Source: Pseudomonas sp. PDM04 (lineage in GTDB: Bacteria > Pseudomonadota > Gammaproteobacteria > Pseudomonadales > Pseudomonadaceae). From it: a stretch of 64,000 nt of DNA. Below, in pieces: positions 27,336 through 35,789 of the stretch. The stretch is from positions 310,001-374,000 of the forward strand of contig NZ_JACVAI010000003.1 of NCBI RefSeq assembly GCF_014851765.1. The letters are read 5' to 3'. The notes under the pieces are model-generated. The model worked only from the letters and a program-made list of their open reading frames with translations, ran no database searches and had not been told where the DNA came from. The translations under genes were made by a program, and so were the position numbers. How positions within the stretch are numbered: position 1 is the first letter of the stretch; every line of letters begins with the position of its first letter.

Positions 27336-28244
27336 ATGGAACATCAACCTCTGACCCACCCGGTGAGTGTCGCCCCCGTGCGCGCCCGTCGCGGTGTTTC
27401 GCCGACGGCCCGCGCCTGGTTTTTCCTCTCGCCGTCGATGCTGTTTCTCGGCGTGCTGATCGCCGCGAGCCTGCTGGTGCTGCGCATGAGCGTGGGCACC
27501 AAGGGGGCGGAGTGGTCCGGCTTCAGCCTGGCCAGCTATGCCCAGTTGCTCGAACCCTACTACCTCAAATCCTTGCTGCTGACTCTGCGCCTGGCGTTGA
27601 TCAGCGCCGTGATCGCCGTGGTGCTGGCGATCCCGGTGGCCTATACCATGTCGCGGCTGACGTCGCCGTTCGTACGGCGGATTTTCCTTGCGGCAGTGCT
27701 GTTGCCATTGCTGGTCAACCTGCTGCTGCAAAGCTATGGCTGGCTGGTGATCCTGGGGCCGGGTGGCATGCTCAACCAGACCCTGATGGGCCTGGGCCTG
27801 ATCAAGCGTCCGATCATGCTGCTGTACAACCAGAACGGCGTATTGATGGGCCTGGTGCAGACCGCCTTCCCGCTGGCGGTGTTGCCGATTGCCAGCGCCA
27901 TGCGCGGCGTCGCCCGCAGTTATGAGGAAGCTGCGGCCACCCTCGGCGCCAGTCGCCTGCAGGTGTTCCGCCAGGTGGTACTGCCGATGAGCCTGCCGGG
28001 GATCATCACCGGCGCGACCCTGGTGTTCGCCTACAACGCCAGCAGCTTCGTGGTCCCGCTGCTGCTGGGTGGCCGGCGCGTGCCGATGCTGGCGGTGATG
28101 GTGCATGACCAGATCGCCCCGCTGATGAACTGGCCCGCCGCATCCGCCGCCGGCGTGGTGCTGATCGTCACCACTCTGGCGATCATGACCCTGTCCGAAT
28201 ACATCACTGGCCGTCGTCGGCGCCTGCTGGAGGCTTCGCAATGA
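27336..28244 (+). CDS. ABC transporter permease (PotB/PotH type)
   Basis: A 302-residue inner-membrane protein with about six helices; the EAA loop is YEEAAATLGASRLQVFRQVV (near residue 195). It pairs with the next permease, whose ATG overlaps its stop by 4 nt. Together with the ATPase it forms the membrane part of the polyamine-type importer. No strong ribosome site is seen before the ATG (GAGACCCTTGCT). Confidence 0.92.
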   Translation: MEHQPLTHPVSVAPVRARRGVSPTARAWFFLSPSMLFLGVLIAASLLVLRMSVGTKGAEWSGFSLASYAQLLEPYYLKSLLLTLRLALISAVIAVVLAIPVAYTMSRLTSPFVRRIFLAAVLLPLLVNLLLQSYGWLVILGPGGMLNQTLMGLGLIKRPIMLLYNQNGVLMGLVQTAFPLAVLPIASAMRGVARSYEEAAATLGASRLQVFRQVVLPMSLPGIITGATLVFAYNASSFVVPLLLGGRRVPMLAVMVHDQIAPLMNWPAASAAGVVLIVTTLAIMTLSEYITGRRRRLLEASQ

Positions 28245-29089
28245 GTGCCCTGACCAAGAAGCGTCATTCACTGCTGCCGGGTGAGACCGGCAAGTTCGCC
28301 GGGATCCTCTCGGGCTTTATCCTGCTGCTGGCGGTGTTGCCGATCCTGACCATGATCGTCATGTCCTTCAGTGGCGCGTCGAACCTGGACTTCCCGCCCG
28401 AGAGCTACAGCTTGCAGTGGTACAAGGCGGCCTGGCACACCTTTGTCTCGCCGGACGCCAGCGATGTGCTGAGCCTCGGCCAGGCCATGGCCACCAGCCT
28501 GTTGGTGGCGTGCCTGACCATGGTCTTCGCGACGCTGATTGCGGTGCCGGCGGCCTACGCACTGACCCGGTGCGAGTTCCGTGGCAAGGCCGTGGCGCTG
28601 CAATTGATGTCGTTGCCGCTGGTGTTTCCGATGGTGGTGCTCGGGCTGGCGTTGCTGCTGGTGTTCGACAGCCTGCCGTTCCACATGACCACCTCGCGGC
28701 TGGTGATCGCCCATGTGATCCTCGCCTTGCCGTTCGTGGTGAAGAACTGCACCGCCGCCATGCTTTCCATTGGCAGCGAAGTGGAGGAAGCCGCGCAAAT
28801 GCTGGGGGCTTCGCCGTTACGGGCGATTGTCGACGTGGTGGTGCCGCTGATGAAGTCGGGGATTCTGGCGGGCATGCTGCTGGCGTTCATCGTCTCGTTC
28901 AACGAGTTCACCGTGACCTATTTCCTCTACACCATCGATGTCATGACCGTGCCGATCTGGATGTACAGCCGCACCGTGTCCTCGCTCGATCCCACCGTTT
29001 TCTCGTTTGCCGTGCTGATCGTGTTGATCGACTTCGTCCTGATCTGGGCGCTCGAAAAACTGGTCGGTGAAGGTGGCGTTTCGTTCTGA
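28241..29089 (+). CDS. ABC transporter permease (PotC/PotI type)
   Basis: A 282-residue inner-membrane protein with about six helices and EAA loop VEEAAQMLGASPLRAIVDVV (near 185). The ATGA overlap with the previous permease indicates coupled translation and equal subunit supply. Second half of the heterodimeric channel of the importer. Confidence 0.92.
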   Translation: MSALTKKRHSLLPGETGKFAGILSGFILLLAVLPILTMIVMSFSGASNLDFPPESYSLQWYKAAWHTFVSPDASDVLSLGQAMATSLLVACLTMVFATLIAVPAAYALTRCEFRGKAVALQLMSLPLVFPMVVLGLALLLVFDSLPFHMTTSRLVIAHVILALPFVVKNCTAAMLSIGSEVEEAAQMLGASPLRAIVDVVVPLMKSGILAGMLLAFIVSFNEFTVTYFLYTIDVMTVPIWMYSRTVSSLDPTVFSFAVLIVLIDFVLIWALEKLVGEGGVSF

Positions 29090-29107
29090 TTGCCTGAGGT
29101 GCTTGTT

Positions 29108-30163
29108 ATGTCTGGTCTGATTCTGGAAAACGTCGAGAAACACTACGGCTCGGCCTGCGCGGTCAGCGATGTCAACCTGCATTTGCCCGAAGGCAAACTG
29201 GTGTGCTTCCTCGGGCCTTCAGGGTGTGGCAAAACCACGTTGTTGCGCATGATCGCCGGCCTCGAAACCCTGACCGGCGGCGAGATCCGCCTGGACGGTG
29301 AAGACATCGGCCACACCCCGGCGCACCTGCGCAATTTCGGCATGGTCTTTCAATCCCTGGCGCTGTTTCCGCACATGACGGTCGGGGAGAACATCGCCTA
29401 CCCGCTGAAACTGCGCGGGGTTGGCAAGGCCGAGCAACAGGCGCGGGTGGTGGAGTTGCTGGAGCTGATCCAGCTGCAACCGATGATCGATCGCCCGGTG
29501 GCCAAGCTCTCCGGCGGTCAGCGACAGCGCGTGGCGATTGCGCGGGCAATCGCTTCGCACCCGAAAATCCTGTTGCTCGATGAACCGCTGTCGGCGCTGG
29601 ACGCCAAGTTGCGTGAGTCGATGCAGGTGGAGATCCGTCAGTTGCAACAACGCCTGAACATCACCACCATCCTGGTCACCCACGATCAGCGTGAGGCCAT
29701 GACCATGGCCGATATCGTCGTGGTCTTGGGCGAACATCGGGTGCAGCAGGTCGGCACCCCGATCGAGATCTATCGGCATCCGGCCAACGAGTTCGTCGCC
29801 GACTTCATCGGTTCGGGCAACATCTTCCCGGCCACGGCGCTGGGCAATGGCCAAGTCAGCTTGCCGGGTGGCGACGCGCTGCAGGTGCCGATCTGCAGCA
29901 GCATCGGGGCCGGTGAGAAGGTCAAGATGTTGATCCGTCCCGAGGACCTGCAGCTGTCTGCCCCGCAAGCGACGGCGGGTAACCGCTTGCTGGGCAAGGT
30001 GACGTTCGTGCGCGACATCGGCGCGACCATCGAGACCACCGTGGAGTGTTCCGGGGTGTCGTTTACCGCGTTGAGCACGCCGTGCCAGGGGATGGGGCTG
30101 AGCATCGGCCACCCCGTTTCAGTCACGCTGCCGGCCGAGGCCTGTCGCGTACTCGGCGCCTGA
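29108..30163 (+). CDS. ABC transporter ATP-binding protein (PotA/PotG type)
   Basis: A 351-residue ATPase. Walker A is GPSGCGKTT (near residue 38), the signature LSGGQRQRV (near 137), Walker B ILLLDEPLSALD (near 156), and the H-loop VTHDQREAM. A C-terminal TOBE-like domain follows from about residue 245. The ATG at 29108 has GAGG upstream; a TTG at 29090 would add six residues. It is the last gene of the importer operon and is followed by a REP-like hairpin. Confidence 0.93.
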   Translation: MSGLILENVEKHYGSACAVSDVNLHLPEGKLVCFLGPSGCGKTTLLRMIAGLETLTGGEIRLDGEDIGHTPAHLRNFGMVFQSLALFPHMTVGENIAYPLKLRGVGKAEQQARVVELLELIQLQPMIDRPVAKLSGGQRQRVAIARAIASHPKILLLDEPLSALDAKLRESMQVEIRQLQQRLNITTILVTHDQREAMTMADIVVVLGEHRVQQVGTPIEIYRHPANEFVADFIGSGNIFPATALGNGQVSLPGGDALQVPICSSIGAGEKVKMLIRPEDLQLSAPQATAGNRLLGKVTFVRDIGATIETTVECSGVSFTALSTPCQGMGLSIGHPVSVTLPAEACRVLGA

Positions 30164-30188
30164 AGCCGGGCGGGCTGACCGTGCCGGT

Positions 30189-30215
30189 CTCTTCGCGGGC
30201 TCGCCCGCGAAAGAG
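30189..30215. repeat. REP-like hairpin after the ABC operon
   Basis: CTCTTCGCGGGC, TC, GCCCGCGAAAGAG pairs over 9 bp or more. It lies between convergent genes and may act as a weak terminator; there is no T-run. Confidence 0.55.
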
Positions 30216-30241
30216 CCCTCAGCCAAACCGCCGAGGCTAAA

Positions 30242-31171
30242 TCAAACCGACAGCCGCAACCGCGCCAGATCCCGGAGCGGTGGCGCGCCGAACAATCGGC
30301 TGTACTCGCGGCTGAACTGCGAAGGGCTTTCATACCCGACGCGATAGCCCGCCGCCGACGCCTCCAATCCTTCGGCCAGCATCAGCCGCCGGGCCTCCTG
30401 CAAGCGCAGTTGTTTCTGATACTGCAGCGGACTCATCGCCGTCATGGCCTTGAATCGGTGATGCAGGGTCGACACGCTCAGGTTCACTTCCCGGGCCAGG
30501 TCATCGATGCGCAACGGCTGCTCGAAATTGCCGTTGAGCCACTTGATGGCCTGGCTGATGCGGTGGCTCTGACTATTGGCGATGGCGATTTCGTACAGCC
30601 GATGGCCCTGCGGGCTGCGCAGCAGCCGATAGAAAATTTCCCGGCGGATCAGCGGTGCGAGCATGGCGATGTCTTTCGGCGTATCGAGCAACCGGGCCAG
30701 GCGCAGCACGGCGTCGAGCATGGCCGCGTCGATCCGCTCGACGTACAGGCCGCGTCCGGTCGGGCGGGTCGGTACGCCCAGGGGGCCGGCGTCGGCGATC
30801 AGCGCATTGATTTCGCTGGGGTCGATGTCCAGGCGTATGGCAAGGATCGGCTCCTGCGACGTGACGTTCACCACCCGACCGCTCAGTGGCATCGAGACCG
30901 ACACCACCAGGTAATTCAACGGGTCGTAATTGAAGTACTCATCGGACAGCCTGACCTCTTTGCGCCCCTGCGCCATGATGCACAGGGCCGGTTGCGCCAG
31001 CACCGGGGCAAAGTCATGGGACTTGCTGTACCTGGACATGAACAGCGAATCGACGGCAGTCGCATAATTGCCATCGTCCATCGTATAGCGACTGATGATG
31101 GCCGCCAGTTCCGTGCGCTGTTTCTCCATCTCGGTATCCAGCGGGGCTTGAAAGTGATCGAGCGACGACAT
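30242..31171 (-). CDS. AraC family transcriptional regulator
   Basis: A 309-residue regulator with an N-terminal AraC_N-type cupin (PALCIMAQGRKEVRLSDEYF, then YLVVSVSMPLSGRV, around residues 60-100) and a C-terminal double helix-turn-helix (IDDLAREVNLSVSTLHHRFKA and AAGYRVGYESPSQFSREYSRLFG). This group (YqhC-like) often controls nearby reductases. The start at 31171 has GAGG at 9 nt; an ATG at 31180 adds three residues but overlaps that site. Convergent with the ABC operon; the plus-strand monooxygenase gene at 31506 lies upstream and is a candidate target. Confidence 0.88.
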   Translation of the reverse strand: MSSLDHFQAPLDTEMEKQRTELAAIISRYTMDDGNYATAVDSLFMSRYSKSHDFAPVLAQPALCIMAQGRKEVRLSDEYFNYDPLNYLVVSVSMPLSGRVVNVTSQEPILAIRLDIDPSEINALIADAGPLGVPTRPTGRGLYVERIDAAMLDAVLRLARLLDTPKDIAMLAPLIRREIFYRLLRSPQGHRLYEIAIANSQSHRISQAIKWLNGNFEQPLRIDDLAREVNLSVSTLHHRFKAMTAMSPLQYQKQLRLQEARRLMLAEGLEASAAGYRVGYESPSQFSREYSRLFGAPPLRDLARLRLSV

Positions 31172-31505
31172 GCGAGGCATCCTCGGAGCAGCGGTGGGAA
31201 TGAGCTGAGCTTAAGTTTGTGCAAGACGCAGCGGTAGACACATCCTGCGAAATGCTTGCCTGATTCTGCACGGCGTGCAAGGGAACAGCGCTTTTGACCA
31301 CCCTGCACCGGGAATACTTGCTTGAAAGTCGTGTTTCAGACCTGTGACAGGATTTACACATTGTTACAGGTAGCCAAGACAGCTTCGCAGGAATGTGCAA
31401 CAAGCCGGCAGGAATCGACTAACGGAACGGCGCCCGGGCGCTTAACCTTTGATCCTGTCGCAGCCCGTCCCATGGCTGCCACCCGAGTACCTGGGAGGGT
31501 TGAAC
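31172..31505. other. Intergenic region between divergent AraC and monooxygenase genes
   Basis: 334 bases, less GC-rich than the genes around, presumably holding both promoters. TTTACA-type AT-rich sequence is seen near 31350 but no box pair can be assigned with confidence. No gene or repeat is seen. Confidence 0.5.
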
Positions 31506-31859
31506 ATGTCTACGCAGATCCCCGTCAGTCACATGGCTTTTGTCCGCGCTCGCGCCGGACGCTCCACGGAACTGGGGGCGCGCCTCAGTGCCCTGATCGA
31601 ACCCACGCGCATCGCCCCTGGCTGCCTGAGTTTTTCCCTGCAACATTCGCAATGCGATCCGCAGCTGTGGCTGGTGTCCGGTTTCTGGACGCATCAGCAG
31701 GCCATGACCGCGTACTTCAGCACGCCGGCCATGCAGATTTTTGCTGAGCTGGTGCAGGAGCTGGTGGTCGATAGCCTGGATTTTCATACCTTTAAAGAAG
31801 TGTCCACCGCCCAGGCATTGGGCCAGACCCAGTCCTGGGTACACAAAATGGCTGGTTGA
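31506..31859 (+). CDS. Antibiotic biosynthesis monooxygenase (ABM) domain protein
   Basis: A 117-residue protein with the dimeric alpha/beta-barrel ABM pattern: SHMAFVRARAGRSTELGARL, then PGCLSFSLQHSQCDPQLWLVSGFW and MTAYFSTPAMQIFAELV. Members are cofactor-free quinol-type monooxygenases or haem-degradation relatives. GGAGGG precedes the ATG at 31506. The AraC gene lies divergent upstream. The natural substrate is not shown. Confidence 0.82.
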   Translation: MSTQIPVSHMAFVRARAGRSTELGARLSALIEPTRIAPGCLSFSLQHSQCDPQLWLVSGFWTHQQAMTAYFSTPAMQIFAELVQELVVDSLDFHTFKEVSTAQALGQTQSWVHKMAG

Positions 31860-31900
31860 GGGTTTAATGACTCGACTTTTCCTCAGCCAGGATCCGCGAC

Positions 31901-32131
31901 ATGGCACGCAAAGCCTTTGACCACTTCGAAGCCGTCTCCGCCGTCGTTCCCCGTGAGGGCGGCTACTACGCGGCGATCGCCACCAAACAGATCGGTGGCG
32001 CGGGCGCGCCGCGCTTCAACAAATTGCTGGAAGACCAGACCTTCAAGACCGCTATGGAAGCGGACGCCGCCGCTGCCGTGGAGCTGACCCGCCTCAAGGG
32101 CGTCGGTGAAGAAGGCGAGCTGATCTGGTAG
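31901..32131 (+). CDS. Conserved hypothetical protein, 76 residues
   Basis: A small soluble acidic protein (MARKAFDHFEAVSAVVPREG ... GVGEEGELIW) with no membrane segment and no motif I recognise. AGGA lies 8 nt before the ATG and coding bias is good. It follows the ABM gene by 41 bp and may share its transcript. Confidence 0.65.
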   Translation: MARKAFDHFEAVSAVVPREGGYYAAIATKQIGGAGAPRFNKLLEDQTFKTAMEADAAAAVELTRLKGVGEEGELIW

Positions 32132-32143
32132 CTCGAAGGGTCG

Positions 32144-32773
32144 CTACCTGACCGCCCCCGGGCGGACCATCTTGAACAAGGCCTCAGGCCCCAGCTGAAA
32201 GTAATCGGCCGGGCCGCCCCCGCGCAGGATCGGTTCTGCCGCGGCGGTGTCGTACACCCCGTCCTTGAGCAGCCACCTGGCGATGTGCACGGCCACCACC
32301 TCACCGAGGATCAGCCAGCTCGGCACCACGTTGCCGTCGGCCCGCTGCAGCTGGATGATCTGCGTGACCTTGCACTCGAAGGATACCGGGCTTTCGGCCA
32401 CACGCGGCACCTGGATGATTTTCGAGGCCACGGGCGTCAGCCCGGACAATGCGAACTCATCGACCTCGGGGCCAACCATCGCACAGCTCTGGTTCATCTG
32501 CTCGGCCAGCGGCCGGGTCGCCAGGTTCCAGGCGAACTCGCCAGTCTGTTCGATGTTGTTCAGGCTGTCTTTGCGCCCGACGCTGGAGAAGCCGATGATC
32601 GGCGGAATGTAGTTGAAGGCGTTGAAGAAACTGTAGGGCGCCAGGTTCAGGCGACCACTGGCATCCTGGGAAGAAATCCAGCCGATGGGGCGCGGGCCGA
32701 CGATGGCGTTGAACGGATCGTGCGGCAGGCCGTGGCCGTTGGCGGGTTCGTAATAGTGGATGTCATCGGACAT
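32144..32773 (-). CDS. Flavin reductase-like FMN-binding protein
   Basis: A 209-residue protein of the flavin-reductase-domain family (split-barrel FMN-binding). Typical pattern: FNAIVGPRPIGWISSQDASG, LNLAPYSFFNAFNYIPPIIGFSS, and KDSLNNIEQTGEFAWNLAT. Such proteins bind FMN and often supply reduced flavin or act as unknown oxidoreductases. The start at 32773 (MSDDIHYYEP) has a GGAAATCCCTCC leader; an upstream ATG at 32806 is less likely. Converges with the 76-residue gene. Confidence 0.88.
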   Translation of the reverse strand: MSDDIHYYEPANGHGLPHDPFNAIVGPRPIGWISSQDASGRLNLAPYSFFNAFNYIPPIIGFSSVGRKDSLNNIEQTGEFAWNLATRPLAEQMNQSCAMVGPEVDEFALSGLTPVASKIIQVPRVAESPVSFECKVTQIIQLQRADGNVVPSWLILGEVVAVHIARWLLKDGVYDTAAAEPILRGGGPADYFQLGPEALFKMVRPGAVR

Positions 32774-32865
32774 GGAGGGATTTCCAGGCTGGGTTCGGGA
32801 CGTCAATAGTGCAAGGACGATCCCCTGATTTCCAGCCCGCGTTCAACGGCGGGAGCGTGCCAATG

Positions 32866-32902
32866 AAAAAGGGGCAGCCCCGTCAAGGTCTGCCCCTTTT
32901 TT
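32866..32902. terminator. Rho-independent terminator of the kgtP-like gene
   Basis: Stem GGGGCAG (32871-32877)/CTGCCCC (32890-32896) with flanking A5 and T6. It ends the minus-strand transporter transcript. Confidence 0.88.
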
Positions 32903-32917
32903 GTCGCGTGTCGCCAC

Positions 32918-34237
32918 TTAGTCGGTGACGATCCGCGAATGTTTGCGGGTGTCTTTCATGGTGATGTACACCAGCAGCGACACGGCAATGCACGCGGTGA
33001 CGTACCAGTAGTAGCCGGTTTCCATGCCGATGCTCTTGAACCACAGCGCGACGTATTCGGCGGTGCCGCCGAAGATCGATACGGTCAGTGCGTACGGCAG
33101 GCCGACGCCCAGGGCGCGGATTTCGGTTGGAAACAGCTCAGCCTTCACTACGGCGTTGATCGAGGTATAGCCGCTGACGATGATCAGCGCCGCCATGATC
33201 AGGAAGAATGCGCCCCACCAGGTCTGGATGGTGTGCAGGGTCATCAGGATCGGCACGGTGAAAATCGTCCCGAGCACGCCGAAGGCGATCAGGATCGGAC
33301 GTCGGCCGATCTTGTCCGACAGGCCACCGATGACCGGTTGCAGGCACATGAACAGGAACAGTGTGGCGGCGGAAATGGTGGTGGAGTCGGAGATGCTCAT
33401 GCCGACGGTGTTCACCAGGTATTTCTGCATGTAGGTGGTGTAGGTGTAGAACGCCAGGGTACCGCCCATGGTCAGGCCGACCACGGTCAACAGTTCCTTC
33501 GGATGACGCAGCAAGGTGCGCATGGCGCTTTCCTTGGCCTTGTCTTTCTTGGTGAACGACTCGGTCTCTTCCATGCCACGACGCAGGTACAGCGCGACCA
33601 CGGCACACAGCGCGCCGATGGCGAACGGGATGCGCCAGCCCCAGGCATACAGCTGCTCGGTGGTCAGGAAGTTCTGCAACACGATCAGCACGCCCAGCGC
33701 GATGAGCTGGCCGGAGATCAGGGTCACGTACTGGAAGCTGGAGAAGAAGCCGCGACGCTCCTTGGTGGCCATCTCGCTCAGGTAAGTCGCCGAGGTGCCG
33801 TACTCGCCACCCACCGACAGGCCCTGCAGCAGACGGGCGAACACCAGCAGGATCGGCGCGCCGATGCCGATGGTTTCATAACCCGGGCTCAGGGCGATCA
33901 GCAGCGAACCGAAGCACATCAGGTACACCGAGGCCATCAGCGCGCGTTTGCGACCGGCGCGGTCGGCGTAGAGGCCCATCAGCCAGCCACCGATCGGGCG
34001 CATCAGGAAGCCCACGGCGAAAATCGCGGCGGTGTTGAGCAGTTGCGCAGTGGTGTCGCCTTTGGGGAAAAAGGTCTTGGCGAAGTACAGGGAGAAGGCG
34101 GCATAGACGTACCAGTCGTACCACTCGACCATGTTGCCGACCGAGCCGCTGAAGATCGATTTGATCCGGCTGGCGGTGGTTCGTGGTTGAGCGGCCACGG
34201 CAGCCGACCCAAGGGGCAGGGTGTTGGAGTTATCCAT
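32918..34237 (-). CDS. kgtP: Alpha-ketoglutarate / dicarboxylate MFS permease
   Basis: A 439-residue major facilitator of the metabolite:H+ symporter family with 12 hydrophobic segments. Key patterns: GNMVEWYDWYVYAAFSLYFAK, then RPIGGWLMGLYADRAGRKRAL and LQGLSVGGEYGTSATYLSEMA, matching KgtP/PcaT proteins that import alpha-ketoglutarate. A sigma-54-type promoter lies 64-79 nt upstream on the same strand, and the genes next upstream on this strand encode a DctD-like activator and DctB-like kinase. In P. aeruginosa MifSR controls alpha-ketoglutarate uptake in this way. Substrate is inferred from family and context. Confidence 0.88.
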   Translation of the reverse strand: MDNSNTLPLGSAAVAAQPRTTASRIKSIFSGSVGNMVEWYDWYVYAAFSLYFAKTFFPKGDTTAQLLNTAAIFAVGFLMRPIGGWLMGLYADRAGRKRALMASVYLMCFGSLLIALSPGYETIGIGAPILLVFARLLQGLSVGGEYGTSATYLSEMATKERRGFFSSFQYVTLISGQLIALGVLIVLQNFLTTEQLYAWGWRIPFAIGALCAVVALYLRRGMEETESFTKKDKAKESAMRTLLRHPKELLTVVGLTMGGTLAFYTYTTYMQKYLVNTVGMSISDSTTISAATLFLFMCLQPVIGGLSDKIGRRPILIAFGVLGTIFTVPILMTLHTIQTWWGAFFLIMAALIIVSGYTSINAVVKAELFPTEIRALGVGLPYALTVSIFGGTAEYVALWFKSIGMETGYYWYVTACIAVSLLVYITMKDTRKHSRIVTD

Positions 34238-34300
34238 TGAAGGATCCTTCGTTTAATTGTTTTTAGTGGGGCGTGTTTAAACGCAGCCTGCGGGAGCTAT

Positions 34301-34316
34301 AGCAGGAGCTGTGCCA
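34301..34316 (-). promoter_or_regulatory. Sigma-54 promoter of the kgtP-like gene
   Basis: On the minus strand the sequence reads TGGCACAGCTCCTGCT, against the consensus TGGCAC-N5-TTGCW; GG and GC are separated by the required 10 nt, with one change (CTGC). Transcription would start about 50 nt before the ATG. A small inverted repeat GCGGAAATCCGC at 34360-34371 lies in the position of an upstream activator site. Confidence 0.75.
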
Positions 34317-34463
34317 AGGGGCGGAGGGCCGGTTTAGAGGGGTGTCGAGACTTCGGTCGGCGGAAATCCGCTCATGGCGGGCGGGGCGTGAGCGGAAAGT
34401 TGCTTATTTGTCGGGTGGTCTGTCGTCTTTGCCGGCCTCATCGGGATGAGGTCGGCCAGGAGG

Positions 34464-35789
34464 CTAAAGAAACGTCTCCCGGGTCAACCCGTGCCGCTGC
34501 ATCTTTTCATTGAAGGTCCGGCGCGGCAGTTGCAGTTCCTCGAGCACCGCCTTCACGTCGCCCTTGTGCCGGGTCAGCGCCGCGCGCAGGCATTGCGCTT
34601 CGAACGCTTCCTGCTGCGCCGCCAGCGATTGCCCCGGCTCGACGCCCACCGGTTCCGGCTCGCCCAACCCCAGCACCTGCCGCTCGGCGACGTTCGCCAG
34701 TTCGCGCACATTGCCCGGCCAGTCGTGGCTGAGCAGTCGGCTCAACTGCGCGCCGCTCAGCGGGGCAACGCTGCGACCCAGGCGCTCGGCGGCGTGACGG
34801 GCGAACGATTCGTACAACAGGGGAATGTCCTCGCGGCGCTCGCGCAACGGTGGCAGCCTCAGCTCGGCCACGTTCAGCCGATAGGCCAGGTCTTCGCGAA
34901 AACGCCCGGCCCGTGCTTCGTCGAGCAGGTCGGGTTTGGTCGCGGCGATGATGCGCAGGTCCACACGGATGCTCTGGTTCGAACCCAGGCGCTCCAGCTT
35001 CTGCTCCTGCAACACCCGCAGCAGTTTCACCTGCTGGGCCAGGGGCATGCTTTCGATTTCGTCGAGGAACAAGGTGCCGCCATCGGCGTATTCGAGCTTG
35101 CCGATGCGCTTGCCTTGGGCGCCAGTGAACGCGCCGCTTTCGTGGCCGAACAGTTCGGCCTCGAACAACTGCTCGGGGATCGCTGCGCAATTGAGCGCGA
35201 CAAACGGCCGCTCGGCGCGGGGGCCGAAATCATGCAGGCAACGGGCGACCAGCTCCTTGCCGCTGCCGGTTTCGCCGCGGATCAACACATTCACCGGCAG
35301 CGTCGCCAGGTCCAGCACCTGCTGGCGCAAGGTCTGCAAGCCACGGGACACGCCCAGCAATGTCACGTCGAGCCTGGCGCGGTTGTCCGCCTGCTCGTGC
35401 AGTGCGCGGTTTTCCAGGACCAGGCGCCGCTTGTCCAGGGCGCGACGCAGGCTGCCGAGCAGGGTTTCGGGGCTGAAGGGCTTTTCCAGGAAATCGTAGG
35501 CGCCATCGCGCATCGCATCGACCGCCATCGGCACATCGCCGTGGCCCGTCAGCAGGATCATCGGCAAATCGGCATCGCGGCGCTGGACTTCGGCCAGCAA
35601 CTCCAGGCCGCTCATGCCGGGCATGCGCACATCGCTGAGGATCACGCCGGGGAAATGCCGGGGCAATTGTGCCAGGCAATCTTCGGCGCGGCTGAACAGC
35701 TGAACCTCGAACCCCGACAGGCTCAGCCATTGTTCGACGGCGCTGCGGATGCTGCTCTCGTCGTCGACCACCATCACTGAATTGAGCAT
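34464..35789 (-). CDS. NtrC-family sigma-54 response regulator (DctD/MifR-like)
   Basis: A 441-residue activator. The receiver domain (1-120) has VVDDE, the phosphorylated Asp in ILSDVRMPG (near 53) and Lys in FLEKPF. The AAA+ domain has Walker A GETGSGKE, the sigma-54 contact loop GAFTGA and Walker B GGTLFLDEIE. The C-terminal Fis helix-turn-helix is KAVLEELQLPRRTFNEKMQRHG. The start overlaps the end of the kinase gene by 16 nt. It should activate the sigma-54 promoter at 34301-34316. MifR is the closest named relative I can suggest. Confidence 0.92.
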   Translation of the reverse strand: MLNSVMVVDDESSIRSAVEQWLSLSGFEVQLFSRAEDCLAQLPRHFPGVILSDVRMPGMSGLELLAEVQRRDADLPMILLTGHGDVPMAVDAMRDGAYDFLEKPFSPETLLGSLRRALDKRRLVLENRALHEQADNRARLDVTLLGVSRGLQTLRQQVLDLATLPVNVLIRGETGSGKELVARCLHDFGPRAERPFVALNCAAIPEQLFEAELFGHESGAFTGAQGKRIGKLEYADGGTLFLDEIESMPLAQQVKLLRVLQEQKLERLGSNQSIRVDLRIIAATKPDLLDEARAGRFREDLAYRLNVAELRLPPLRERREDIPLLYESFARHAAERLGRSVAPLSGAQLSRLLSHDWPGNVRELANVAERQVLGLGEPEPVGVEPGQSLAAQQEAFEAQCLRAALTRHKGDVKAVLEELQLPRRTFNEKMQRHGLTRETFL

